From Monosporascus cannonballus (Eukaryota; Ascomycota; Sordariomycetes; Xylariales): a stretch of DNA of 64,000 nucleotides. The position numbers and the translations under genes were made by a program. Location: assembly GCA_004154925.1 (NCBI GenBank), contig QJNS01000054.1, positions 124,001-188,000 on the forward strand, read 5' to 3'. The notes beneath the pieces were generated by a model. It saw only the letters and a program-made list of their open reading frames with translations. It did not search any database and had not been told where the DNA came from. Positions 1 to 12,199 of the stretch are shown here, one piece after another (within the stretch, counting starts at the first letter, position 1; every line of letters starts with the position of its first letter).

Positions 1-534
1 TAACACATACCTAGCTAATTAATATACTCGCTTAACGCCTTAAAGTATTTACACGTTAATGCAAGATGTAAAATATATATAGATTCAAGCCTTATATTCT
101 AGGCTGAGCCAAGTAAATAGAAAATTATTACACAATAAAATTTGCACGATTAATACTATACCTAATATTTTCGAATATGATAATTAATTAATTATATTTA
201 CGGTTAGGACAAATTGTATTTAATATTTATAATTGCTATATTTATCGCTTTATAACAGTTTATTATAAATATGTTTTTTAACATTATATATATTATTTTT
301 AAAATTTTATATTTCACGATAATATTACAAGTACAATTATATTATTTGCCAAATATTTTTAAATTGTTGTATAATATATTCTAATAATTAATTTTTTATT
401 ATTATTTTATTAATTTTACTCTTTATTTAATTTTATAATTTACTGTAATATATTATATAAGCAATAAATTCACAATATCTTTAAAACATTTAAACTAGAA
501 AAATATTATATATTTAAATTAAAAATTGAATTAA

Positions 535-965
535 TGTTATAGGAACAGGGTTTTCGGCTTTAAGAAAACCAACCTTTAAGACCTAACGTGGACCTGTCAC
601 GGCTAAACTTCGGACAGGGAGACTTGGCTCTCAAGGTGATTCGTTGATCTGGATAATTTGGGACCGGATCACATAGATTATACAGATCTACAACATATTT
701 ACTTTAGGAATTGGGATATATAACAAATCGGTCTTTTATATAAATAACACTTACTTAATTTTCTCCTTAGCTATCAATTTAAGCCTATAATCAGAGGCAA
801 CTATTCTTCACTATTAAAAAAATCTACAAATCGTTTTAACGAATAAATTATTAAATTAATTTTCGCCTTATTATTTATAAATCAAAATCTTATTTCGGAT
901 ATTGCTTATTCCTTTACGTAAATATATAATAAGTTTATTATAAATAATAATTAGTTTTTATTAAT
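535..965. repeat. Dispersed repeat copy A (LTR-like, partner at 63,660-63,935)
   Basis: A GC-richer island (about 540-715) runs into an AT-rich tail that contains TTTATATAAATAA near 738, a TTAGCTATCAATTTAA string near 768, and a TTCGCCTTATTATTTATAAA-type string near 862, followed by ATATATAATAAGTT near 923. The same strings recur in the same order, spacing and orientation at about 63,685-63,905. A TATA-like site followed by a pyrimidine-rich leader suggests the promoter/R part of an LTR, which is inference. The ends of the element are not resolved. Confidence 0.6.
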
Positions 966-2155
966 ATTAATTAAAAGATATTTATTGATATATTATATTT
1001 TTAATATAAAAGAAGTAACTTTGTATATAATATTAAATATTATATAATTAAATTTCGACGTTTACTTCTTAATTAAAACATTTAAATTATATTTATTTAC
1101 CATTAAAATATTAATAATTAACATTAAAAAGTTAAAATACGTTAAAAAAACAATTTCGAAGAATAATATATCTAATAATATAAAATAATACGTTCACCAT
1201 TAAAATTAGATTTATATAAAACTTTTACCAATTTTCAAACATCTTTTAATATTTTTAAGTAAGGCCTAAATATGTATTATATAAAATAGAATAACTGCCT
1301 TTTTTTATTACTAGTTTTTTTACAAATAAAATAAATAAATATTATTTAACATAATAATTTAGCAGCTAGAAGTATATGTAACGAACCTGTTATATATCTG
1401 TTTAAAGATATAAGTAATATCAGAAAAGAATTTTAATTCGCACATAATAATAAAGCGAAAAGTAATTTATAGGTTTATTTATTAAAAGATTTAGAAACTT
1501 TTTTCTCTATTAAAAAACGATATTTTTGATTAAAGATTTAGATTAATAATTGAGAAGCGAAATTAAATAAGTATTTGTTTATATAGAAAATTAGTTTTTT
1601 ATTTTTTAAAAAAAATAAGTATATAGTAAATCTATTAAATCTGAATAATCTAGAATAAATTACTTAAAATAGCTAAATTACCTTAAACGGCTAAATCCTT
1701 TTGGCCGCAATTTAGCTGTAATAATTTACATTACGCCTTAAAAGTTGAGTTTCTGAAAACAATAACCCTTATTTTTATAATATTATTTTATAAAGATTTT
1801 TGTTCTAAAGATAAATACGGTAAATAGTTTTTATATTAGAAAAACTTTTAGAACTTTTTAATTAACTTTATTATTATAAGTCGTAATTGAAAATTGTTTA
1901 ATTTAAATAAATGCGATTTTTATAATACTCGTATTAATTTGATTTAGAACTTTAAAATTAACGCTTTTTTTGTCCTATTTATTCGCGTTTTGGCAAAATA
2001 ATTTATTTTTGTGTCTTGGAATATTTAAGTTATAGTTATTATATCTGCGGCTAACGTTTTTTTCGTAATATTTTAATTATGAATTTTTTTTAAAAAAATA
2101 AAAGAAACGCAAAAACGTTTACAAAAGGAATAACGTAAGCTAAATATTATAATCT

Positions 2156-2560
2156 GACAGTCTTAGCGATCCAGAAACGGTTAAGACAAATAAAGTATCA
2201 AAAGACGGATTACGTAACGGGATTATTAAAACTATTACGCGATTTCCGAAATAACAGAATTATTAGGATTATTATACGATTTGTAAAAAATATTTTTTTA
2301 AACATAACTACGCGATTTTGTTAAACTAATAAAACAACGATAGTAATAGTTAAATATAATACGTTTGTTATTATTAGATTTTAATAAATATTAACTTTTA
2401 TAATAATTTCGTTACTTTAAACGGCTTTAATATTACGAAATGTAATTAAATTATTTTATTATCTACATTTCTACAATACTTTCATTAATATAAAGTCGTG
2501 CGATTTAAGTTTAATAATTAATTAAATTATTGAGCGTTATATATTATAAGCTTTTTTAAA
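2156..2560. repeat. Uninterrupted copy of an eroded repeat (host of nested LTRs)
   Basis: This AT-rich segment aligns by eye with 9,165-10,140 once the two LTR insertions there are removed, for example AAACGGTTAAGACAAATAAA here against AAACGATTAAAACAAATAAA there, and GATTACGTAA shortly after. The second half also resembles 5,067-5,215 and 8,485-8,640. Differences are mostly C/T and G/A. It serves as the empty-site reference for the insertions at 9,205 and 9,720. The element type is probably Ty3/Gypsy internal sequence, judged from the integrase-like remnant beside the 9.2-kb copy. Confidence 0.65.
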
Positions 2561-4364
2561 ATATTATCTCTAAAGTTTTAATAATACTTTTTTAATTAAA
2601 ATATTAATTAATATTTAACTTTTTATTATTATACGACTTTAAACTAGGATTAAAATTTTAAAAAACAAATTTAGCGATTTGTGAATTAAATAACGGCTAT
2701 TTTAATGAGTATTATTACACCAAAACATAAAGTTAAAAAACCGTAACCGTACGATAAAATATTATATAAAATCCTCTTACTAAAATACAAATCTACTTTT
2801 ATTTTTAAAATTGAAACGAGCTCGTAAATAAAATATACGTCGTAATAAATTTCTTTACAAGAAATAGTTTAATTTGGTCTAAAGAAATAACAAAGAATTA
2901 TTTAAAATACGTTAAAGCCGCTTAAGAAAACGTTATTAAAATACTTTTTTCCGATTATATAAATATCGAAAAAAGGTTAAAAACTGATTTCGAGATATTA
3001 AACGAAAAACAAATGAAACTATAAAAGCTTTTGCAATTACTATAAACACATTTATTTTAAAATATATTATTACTTTTAGAAGCCTTTTAATTAAAATAAT
3101 ATAATCCGGTATTAAAAAATATTTTAATTTATATATTTTAAAAAACGTTTTAAAAAGAACGTTAAAAATTGTTAAAGTTTCAAAAACTAAAATAAAAAGT
3201 TAAAACTTTAAGAAGATTATTAAAATTAATAGCAAATTATATCAATACCGTATAAAATATACTATATTATAAAATATGAATATTAAATAGTTAACTAAGA
3301 AAAAAACAAAACGTATTTTTCATATCCCATAGTATAACGTTATAATTTATAAAACTTAAAGCCATCTAGTATAAAAATAAAAACTAAGTTAAATATTATA
3401 ACTATAGTAAAATGGAATATTATCGAAATACTTATAAAAAACTCCGACACTAAAGTAATTAAACAGTAATTCGAAAAAGAATTAATTGATTTAAATAAAT
3501 GATTATGTAACAAAAAGAAATAAAACATAAATCTAATTTAGATCTACTATAAATACGGTTTATTATAATAAACGATTCGACGCAAATTACGGAAATTTAA
3601 AAAACTAGCTCAGAAAACGTTTCGAGAATAACAAAATACCTTAAAAATAGGTTTGAAAAAAATATTAAAAATAACTAACTGTTTCTTATTTAATACGCTT
3701 TAATTAATATAGTAAAATATATATTATGTATTATAAATAACTACAATATCCTGTACATCGACGCCAAAAGAAGTTTATTTATTTATATATTATACGCATA
3801 TATAAAAAAGATTTCATTTTTCTAATTAAACCGAAAAAATCAAAATGCACAATATATAATATTAATAAATAAATAACTCACTAAAGTTTATCGAAAAAAA
3901 GCAATATTTATAAAATATTGTTAACTTTTATAATTACTGCACTTATAAATTTATAAAAAAGTTACTTAAATATACTACACAATAATATTACTGAAAAGTT
4001 CTTACGAACTTATATTTTTCAATAATATTTATTATAAGTCTTAAAAACTATTGAAAACTAAATTTGTACCTTTGCTTAAAAGATATAAAAAATAATACCG
4101 ATTCGATATAATAAAACGCTACAGAATAAATAACTAAATAAATTAGATGATAAAAATAATATAATATAATAAAAAAGAATTGCTGTAATTTAAAATTTAA
4201 ATATATCGATCAAAACGATATATATAATAACATAATATATCATATACGAAAATATAAGTATAACTTCATAAATTCGAAAAAAAAGTATTTATAAAAACGT
4301 TGTAATAAAAAGTTTTTTAAAAAAAACAACTTCTTAAAATAATCTTTAAATGTAATAATAAAAA

Positions 4365-4551
4365 TATCGTGAAATAGAAGTATCTATGTTAGTCATCAAG
4401 CTCCCAGCACCTCGGAAGAATCTTATTCCGGCGCGCCTATAGTATATAAAGAGCTTCCTAGTCATCGCTTTCTAGAGCTCAATTCTAGTCAGACAATTAT
4501 CACTTCTTACACTCTATGTTACCTTATCTACCGATCAATCTAACTGTCATA
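4365..4551 (+). repeat. Solo LTR-like relic, family shared with 16,634-16,821
   Basis: About 187 bp of near-normal composition inside AT-rich DNA. It includes TGTTAGTCATCAAGCTCC at 4,387, a TATATAAAGAG promoter-like string near 4,443, and CAGACAATTATCACTTCT near 4,490. The reverse complement of 16,634-16,821 carries the same strings in the same order. Many differences are A here against G there, as expected if this copy suffered more RIP. Flanking AAAAA on both sides could be a 5-bp target duplication but is low-complexity. No internal region lies next to it, so a solo LTR is the simplest reading. Confidence 0.65.
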
Positions 4552-4798
4552 AAAAAGTGTTAATAACTTTATTGCTTTAAATATTTAAATCGGAATATAT
4601 TAAAATACTGTAAAAATAAATTATAAAATTTTCAGCGAAAATTATATTATATTATACTTTATTAATAATTATATATTATTATAAAATTATAAATTAAAAC
4701 CTTATATTGCTATAAATGTCGAAAGTTTAAATTTCTCTTTTAATTCAAAAAGAATAAACGCGAAATTAATTTTTTCGAAATTTTTATTTAAGGACAAT

Positions 4799-5060
4799 TG
4801 TTATGACCTAACGGTCTTGGCTTCTGTACAAACGATCGGGGCTACAAGAAAAGCTGAATTCGACTCAAGCCAAGACATCACGTAACTGGCTCAAAGATCT
4901 CAAAGTGCTAAACACCTTAAGCCCCTTGAGCCAGCAGGAGAACTCAAACGGTTCAAAAGGCTCAAGGGTTTGAGCTGTTTAAGCACCTTAAGCCAAGATA
5001 AAAATATATACGTTCATTATTTTTATAGTTTAGATAACGTCAGCTTGTAACACTTATCAA
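4799..5060. repeat. GC-richer LTR-like relic
   Basis: An island starts TGTTATGACC at 4,799, and near 5,048-5,052 it reads TAACA, so a TGTTA...TAACA element is possible. The inside has repeated short words such as CTCAAG, CCTTAAGCC and GGCTCAA. The right flank (5,067-5,215) is another copy of the eroded host repeat. I could not find matching target duplications, so the ends and the class remain uncertain. Confidence 0.4.
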
Positions 5061-5066
5061 TACCTA

Positions 5067-5215
5067 CATCTTCGTTATTCCAGATACCCTTGGTATTACG
5101 AGACGTAACTAGTTATTTCATTACTTAGATTTCTACGATACTTTTACCCACATAAACCCGTACAACTTAGGTTTATTAGTTGGTTAAACCCCTTAGCCGT
5201 TATAACGATATTAAA
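5067..5215. repeat. Partial copy of the eroded host repeat
   Basis: It shares ordered strings with 8,485-8,640 and 9,999-10,140: TTCGTTA, a (G/A)TATTACGA motif, TTTCTACGATA, a GTACAACTTAGGTTTA-type string and GTTATAACGATATTAA. This copy has retained more G and C than the others. Confidence 0.55.
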
Positions 5216-8188
5216 TAAAAAATTTCAATATCGTTTTATTTAAGAATTATAATATAATTTTTTAAAAAAGCCTTTTAAATATAGCATTATGAAGTTTAAA
5301 TTTATAAGAGAATTAATTCAATAAAGTTTATTTTAATTTTTTTAATAAGCGGATTTTAAAAAAGAAACTTGTATATTTATTTAATCTTCATAATAGTAAA
5401 TATAAATCTAAAGATATTACAAATATTTTAGTATTTAAAAAAACAAAATATAACACATAAATATTAAGAATAAATACGACGTATTTTTATTATAAAACTA
5501 AATTTAAATAATTAAATAATAATTTATAAAAATATATATAAATATTTCGAAATATGAAACCTCTTTAATAACGTATTAGTATGATACAATATATATAAAC
5601 AGTTTTTTTACGCAATTTATTTACGAAATTTTTCGTTATTTATAACTGAATTAAAAACGAATTACGTATATTTAAAAATAGTTTTAAAAAACCGGATATA
5701 AAAAATAATTTCAATTTTCGAAATTATTCGCAAAATATTTTATATTTTTCGTACTTAGAAAAATAAGAAATTACACCTTATGATTAATTACTAACAGTTA
5801 AGTAGCGTTATTATTAAAAGTCGAATATTAACATACTTAATTATTAAAATAAAAAACTAGTTTCATAAAGTTAGATAATTTATAATATTGAATTTTAAAC
5901 ATAAATAAAGCCTTATTAACATTAAAAAAAGATTCGAATAAGAAATAAATTTCAAATCGAAATACGAATTGTTTAAATATTAGGTTATACTAATAAGACT
6001 TACGAACGTATTAATAACTCTTTAACGAACAGTAAATTATATATTACGGAATTACTTCGGCGTTTTTGTCGTATATTACATCGATAATATTTTAATTAAT
6101 TCGAAAACTAAGGAAAATATTATAAAATACGTTTATAAGATTTTCTAAACTTTATAGAACGCTATAAACGGCAAAAGCGTTTTAGAAAATTAAAAATATA
6201 ATTATTAACGAACCAATATAGATTATTTACGATTTAACACGTTATATTAAGCTAAAAATCGATATTTCGAATTACGTATTAAGCGTAATAGTTAAAAAAC
6301 GAAATAATTAAAACAAATTATATATTATAGTGTTTTATTTATACGAATTGAAAACGTCGAATTTAATTATGCTATTTTAAATAATAAATTTACAATAGTT
6401 ATTATAACTATTTATAACATTAGATAATTTAAAAGGAATTTTTCTTAAGTTTAAATATATATAAATTATCAAACTTTTATCCGTTTTATTATAGTCAAAA
6501 ATATTACGAAATAATAATTACGATATTTTAAAAAAATAGAGAATTTCGATTTCGCTATTATTTATAAAAAAGGCTGAAAATAGTAAAACCAATATGTTAA
6601 GTAAATACCTAGTTTTCGAAACTAATTAAATAATATTAAGTGTATAATTCTCCATATTATTTTAAAAATACCAATAATACTTTAAAAATATAATGTTAAT
6701 ATAATCTTTATAATAACGATAAAATATAATAATATAAATCTTACGGATATTTACAATAATTATAAATTTTTAAACAACTATTAATATTAATTATTATATA
6801 CATTATTATCAAATTTACTTTATTGTAAAAAGTAATAACAAATATATATTACGATATATTTTATTAATCGTTAATAAACTTAGAAAGTTCTTTTATTTTT
6901 TAACTTGTTAAAAAATACAAAATACGGAATAAATAATAAGAATTTTTACAAACAATAATTTTAATATATATGATTCATTATATAAAAATATTTCTGAAAA
7001 TAAAATGATATTTATATCAAATTATTAATTAAAGTTAATAATATATATCTGTTTAAATTATAAATTATTTAATAAATAAATAAATACATTATTTAAAGTG
7101 AAAATTTATATATTATTTAATTAATAGAAATATTAATTATAACTAAAATATGAAAACGATTTTAAAAAATGTAAAATGTAATTTGTATTTAATATTAATA
7201 TATATATATAACGATTTTGTTAATATTAAAGTAATATTTATATTAAAACTAAAATTAAAATTAAACTTTATATATAATTAAATAAAAGATTTATATTTAA
7301 TAAATTCGAAAAATTGAGATAAAACCAATTTTATAAAAGGAAGTTAAAATCAAAAATTAAACAATGTTTTTGAAATATAATAATTTATATATAGATAATA
7401 TACAATTAAAAAGAAATTATTAATTAAAGTTATATTTTATTTTATTTTATGGAAATTAAGAAAAAATATTATTAAGATTTATATAAAATAAAATAATATA
7501 AAAAGAAATTAATATATTAAACTCCAGATTTATTTAACAATAACTTAAATAAAAAAGATTATCCGAATTGCGAAAATATTTAAAAAGAAAACCTTTATTT
7601 ATATTTAATATTTATTTTAAAAACTTTCTAATTACGAAATTTTTGATAACTTTATTTTAATTTACGTTTTTTATAATAATAAAGGATTATAAACTTTTAT
7701 AACGCATTAATTAAATTATCGTCTTTAAAAAATAGCAGTTTTTATATACTCTTATTTTTCAGTTTATTTAAATTCCTTACACCTTAATATATTATTTTAA
7801 ATATTTTTTACAATATATTTTATTTTAATAGCATAAATAATACACACGAATTTAGGGCTTTAATAAAAAGCATTCGGTTTTTTTAAATTTTAATTTTGTT
7901 TCAAAATATACGTTTTATTAAATTAACAAAACTAAAAAGTAATAAGAAAAAACAAATATATTAAATTAAATGTTTATCTCATTAAAATCGCAACATATGT
8001 AATTTTCATTTATATAGAAATTATACACGAAGTTTATTTTTCGGAATAATATAATTCAAACAGTTTATATAAAAATAAATAAAATAAAAATATTTGTTTA
8101 TATTAAACTTACTATTCCAAAATAACATTAAAAAAGATCCGAATTACCGTCACATTTTTAATATAGTTGAAAAGTATAATATAATATA

Positions 8189-8190
<2 letters not shown>

Positions 8191-8220
<30 letters not shown>
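8191..8220. repeat. (TAA)10 microsatellite
   Basis: Ten perfect TAA units in the AT-rich block. Confidence 0.95.
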
Positions 8221-8221
<1 letters not shown>

Positions 8222-8484
8222 GATTTAAAAACGAAAAATAATTAGATTTTTAAAACTAAAACTTTTAAAAAAACAAAATTATGTTATAGCCTAATAATTA
8301 AACCTTTAAAAAAACCACTAAAAATATAAATTATTTCGAACTTTAATAAAAGATTTACGTAACGTATATTAACGAAATAAGATTAATTGAATTAAATTCG
8401 AATAACAACCGAATAAAATTAATTTTATTATAAATAGAAATTCATACAGAACTTTTTTTTATAATTTAAATAATATTAGTTTGT

Positions 8485-8640
8485 AATATAATTTCGTTAT
8501 CTAAAATAGTTTTAATATTACGAAGCGTAATTATAATTACTTTAATTTTTTATTTTTTATTACGTTTATTTTAATATGAATCTATACAACTTAAATTTAA
8601 TAATTAAATAAACCCTTTATTGTTATAACGATATTAACGT
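8485..8640. repeat. Partial copy of the eroded host repeat
   Basis: It carries ATAATTTCGTTAT, TTAATATTACGAAGCGTAA and GTTATAACGATATTAACG in the same order as the copies at 2,403, 5,067 and 9,999. Confidence 0.55.
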
Positions 8641-8992
8641 AATCTTCGTATTTTTTGCCTGATTTTTATACTTTAATGCGTTTAACTTTTTCAAATTATT
8701 AATACAACGAAATACTGCCTTTATTATTTTATTATACTATATTTTGTTTATGCAAACGACGTATCTGGACGTTAATTTTAAAATAACCTAGTTGGCCTTT
8801 TTCTTAGCAACCTTTAACTTTAACTTAAATTTTCGATATTAAACGATAATGCAATATAAATATTTTAAGTTATAACGCTATATATTGTAATTATATTAAT
8901 TATTTTTAGTATAAGATAAATACTAAAAGAAGCTGTTTTTAAGTATCTAACACTTTAAATCCCTTTATTCGTAATATAAATAAGAACATATT

Positions 8993-9175
8993 TTAGTAAG
9001 ATTTACGAAAAGTATTATAATTATTAAAAAAATTACGTTTAACGGCTTTTATTTTAGAAAAAGAATTAGTATATTTTCTAATACAATTAATTATAATAAA
9101 TAAATATTTATACAGTAATTTTCGAAACGGATATCCTAAGCAAAAAATCGTATTATAACTTAATACTTTTAGCAA
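8993..9175 (-). pseudogene. Remnant of a Ty3/Gypsy-type integrase
   Basis: The minus strand has an open 60-codon stretch containing LFIIINCIRKYTNSF. This resembles the integrase-core pattern LVVVDRLTKYAHFI around the first catalytic Asp; here that Asp codon reads Asn, a change of the sort RIP makes. Past a stop the reading continues as YITNKGI...RYLKT, resembling the second catalytic stretch (I-S/T-D-R/K-G...F-T-S-K-Y-W-K-T-L), again with Asp read as Asn. The frame is surrounded by stops. Class assignment is by motif memory only. Confidence 0.5.
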
Positions 9176-9204
9176 TTCAAAAACGATTAAAACAAATAAA
9201 ATAT

Positions 9205-9494
9205 TGAAGTAGGGCAGGGTGTTACGCCTATGATCAGCCTTGGCTGATCAGAAAGTTAAAGTCTCGCATATATATTAAGGAGTTCTTTTTCGCCAAGGGT
9301 TTAATCTTAAGAGGAAGCATAACCAATGTTATTATAACCACTCTTCATCATGTTTTTCCAATATTTCAGTTATCAAGATTTAACATTATTAGTATAATCG
9401 GTTTAAGTTCTTTATTTTCGTAATTCTTTTTCGAATCGAGATATAGCTTATATATTCGCACTGATTAGGACCAATTCTCCCCAACTCTAATTCA
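9205..9494 (+). mobile_element. Solo LTR 1 (290 bp, 4-bp target duplication ATAT)
   Basis: It begins TGAAGTAGGGC and ends CTCTAATTCA, so it has TG...CA termini. ATAT lies on both sides (9,201-9,204 and 9,495-9,498). The uninterrupted homologous site at about 2,195 reads GTATCAAAAG, matching one copy of the duplication. Inside are TGTTACGCCTATGATCAG at 9,219, a CTGATCAG-rich hairpin and a CATATATATTAAGGAG promoter-like string. It shares roughly three quarters of its positions with the element at 9,720 by eye. The orientation is arbitrary. Confidence 0.8.
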
Positions 9495-9719
9495 ATATCA
9501 AAGAAACAGATTACGTAAAAAGAATATTAAAATTATTACGAAATTTTCAAAAAAAAGAAAAAAGAAAGAAAATTCTTAAAAGTACTACGTAACTTGCGAA
9601 AATTAAAATTATTAAAATTATTATATAATTTTGATATATCTATAAAAAAACCGCAATAATAACTAAATATAATAAGTTTGTTATTTTTACAATTTAAAAA
9701 ATATTACCTTATAATATAC

Positions 9720-9998
9720 TGAAATGGGGCAAGGTGTTACGCCTATGATCAGGCTCCTCTGATCAGAAAGCCCGGGTTTCGCATATATATTAAGGAGTTC
9801 TTTTTCGCTATGAGTTTAACTCCTAGGTATCATCTATGATTATTACCATTCAGCATATTTTCTGCTACTTTAATCATCGAAGTTCAACGTCATTAATATA
9901 ATCGGATTAAGTTTTTTATCTCGATAATCCCTTTCCGTATCGTGACATAACTTACTTATTCGCACTGATCAAGACTAATCCCCCTCTACTCTAAATCA
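9720..9998 (+). mobile_element. Solo LTR 2 (279 bp, 4-bp target duplication ATAC)
   Basis: Same family and orientation as 9,205-9,494. It begins TGAAATGGGGCAAGG, ends CTCTAAATCA and is flanked by ATAC (9,716-9,719 and 9,999-10,002). The empty site in the uninterrupted copy (about 2,403) reads ATAATTTCGTTAC, against ATACTTTTGTTAC here. The 225 bp between the two LTRs is host repeat, not an LTR-element interior, so these are two separate insertions and not the two ends of one element. Confidence 0.8.
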
Positions 9999-11026
9999 AT
10001 ACTTTTGTTACTTAAAACGTTTTTAATATTACGAAACGTAACTAAGCTGTTTTGTTACTTAAATTTCTACGATATTTCTTTTTATATAAACTCGTACGAC
10101 TTAGGTTTAATAATTAGTTAAATCACTAGCCGCTATATTTAAAGTCCAATTTTTAGTATATTAAAAGGTTATTAAAAACCCAAAAAAAATTATCGATCGG
10201 TTAAAGCGATTACGACTTTAACAAAACTTTTTTTTTAAAAAAGAGCCGTAGAAATCTTAAAAAGAACTTGAAATTAAATTAACTAGAAAAACGAAAAAAA
10301 GGAAAAGAAATAACGTTTTATAGAAAAAAAGCAAACGCGGCTTGCTGTAAAAATGGATGCCATAGCAAAGGGTCTTTTTTCGATTAGAACGACGTAAGGT
10401 TAGATTTAGAGTTTAGGCCGTTATCGCCTGCGATTTTGGCCGTACTAGAAACGGTCGGCTAAGATTTTAGCTGTAAAACGTTTTAACTAGATTTATAGTA
10501 TTTATTAGTTAGGTACTTACACGGTTTTTATGTATTTTCTTTTAATAAGTAATTTTTTACTTGTTTAGGTATTAAATTTTAATATTAATTATATTAAAAT
10601 TTAGTATTTTTTAGCTTTATATTTCTTATTATTCTTTAAAATTTGTAAGCTTATTTTTAGACAGCTGTTTTTCGATATTGGTTTCAATAAGAAAATATAA
10701 AAAATAAAAAGTATTTTTATATATCTGAACAATAATAATAGATAATTAATTTTGAAACTAATTTTATAAATTTTAAAGAAGTGAAATTTTTAGAAATCTA
10801 ATATATTACTATAATATAACTTATAATGTTTAAATTTTTAAAAAATTATTTAATTATTAAACTTTAAAAATATAGGTTATTTTCATAATAGCTTACCAAA
10901 CTAAAGTATGATATATACTAATCGTAATTATTATTAATAAATTATCGATTTCGAAAATACTAGATAAACTATTTGTTTTAAAAATTAGATCGTAAAATAA
11001 TTTTCTATATATTTGGCTTAGCTTGG

Positions 11027-11153
11027 TGTAAGAGAACAGAAAGGACTAGCTACTCCGCTACATAATCAAAAGATCAGCAGTTCCAACGCTAAGATGCGTT
11101 AGAAGTCCTTGTCCGCATTTAAGTAAGAAACGTCTCGAAGCCACTTCCTTACA
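11027..11153 (+). mobile_element. 127-bp LTR-like element with perfect CTTGG target duplication
   Basis: The element starts TGTAAG and ends CTTACA, a perfect 6-bp terminal inverted repeat with TG...CA ends. CTTGG is present directly before (11,022-11,026) and after (11,154-11,158). The interior is of normal composition in contrast to the AT-rich flanks. Length and ends fit a short Copia-type solo LTR or a small TRIM-like element. No second copy is visible in this window. Confidence 0.7.
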
Positions 11154-12199
11154 CTTGGAAAATATAGTTTGAACTTAAATGTACCTTGCATATAAATAAA
11201 ATGTCGCAAATATTAAATAATAAAATAATATTGATATATTTACTAATAATTAAAAATATTACGTAATTAACTTATATTAATAATTAGTACTATTTCTATT
11301 ATAAATATTTATATATATTTCTTAATATTATTGTTATATTATTTTATTTATTTTTATATCTTAATAACCGTTCGCAATCGTACTTATGCGTCCGTATTTT
11401 ATAATAACACTTTGTATTTCGTCGTAATTATAAATGTACGCGCATTATTATACCATTAATTACGTAATCGTTATAACTACCTTTTAGAGATTTATAATTG
11501 ATTATAACTTTTTTAGATAATTACAGTTCCGGTCATAACAATATACGTTTATATTCGCGTTTATACTATTTTCGAAATCTAAAAATGCTTAGCTGTAAAT
11601 GATGTTCACTTAATATTTTTAAAAAACTAAAAACAACGTAAATTTAACATAAATTATTCTAATTAACGCGTGTTAAAGTATTTAATACTTCCGTTATAAT
11701 GTTCGAATAGTATAGAAAATAATATTTAATAATCATATATTAATTAAAGTAATTAATCTTTTTTAAAAAAATCGTACGGAAAGTATGTAACTTTAAAAAA
11801 TCTTTGCTGGAAGCAAACCGAAGTTATCGTTGTTTTTACTCAATTTTTAAATTAATGAATTAATAATTGTTTATAAAATATTTTAAGCTCAAATATATTT
11901 TAAGTAAACAAATATATTAAATGCTGTTTAAATAACATTAAACGAAAACGTTTTTCGGAGTATAAAATCGTATATTTTAACAAAAAAAATAATAGTGGGT
12001 ACAAAAGTAATTAAATGGATTTCTAGAGGTTTTGCCGTACAATAACGTTATTACTTAAAAAAGCTTACGATACGCGGTCGAAACGATTCTGTTAATACTT
12101 AAATACCACTTAAAATCGGATATATAATAACTTACTACTTTATATATATATATATCTTCGCCCGAAAAAGTTCGCTCGTAAAAACGCCCAGCGCGGCAA

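Larger units (their letters stand above)
9165..10140. repeat. Eroded host repeat split by two nested LTRs
   Basis: Segments 9,165-9,204, 9,495-9,719 and 9,999-10,140 join, after removal of the two insertions, into a sequence collinear with 2,156-2,560. This proves a layered history: host repeat first, LTR elements later. The inserts are less AT-rich than the host, so they probably saw less RIP. Confidence 0.7.

Noticed and set aside
9205..9998. The two LTRs as 5' and 3' ends of one short retroelement
   Set aside because: The 225 bp between them is collinear with the host repeat at about 2,199-2,402, and each LTR has its own distinct 4-bp duplication.
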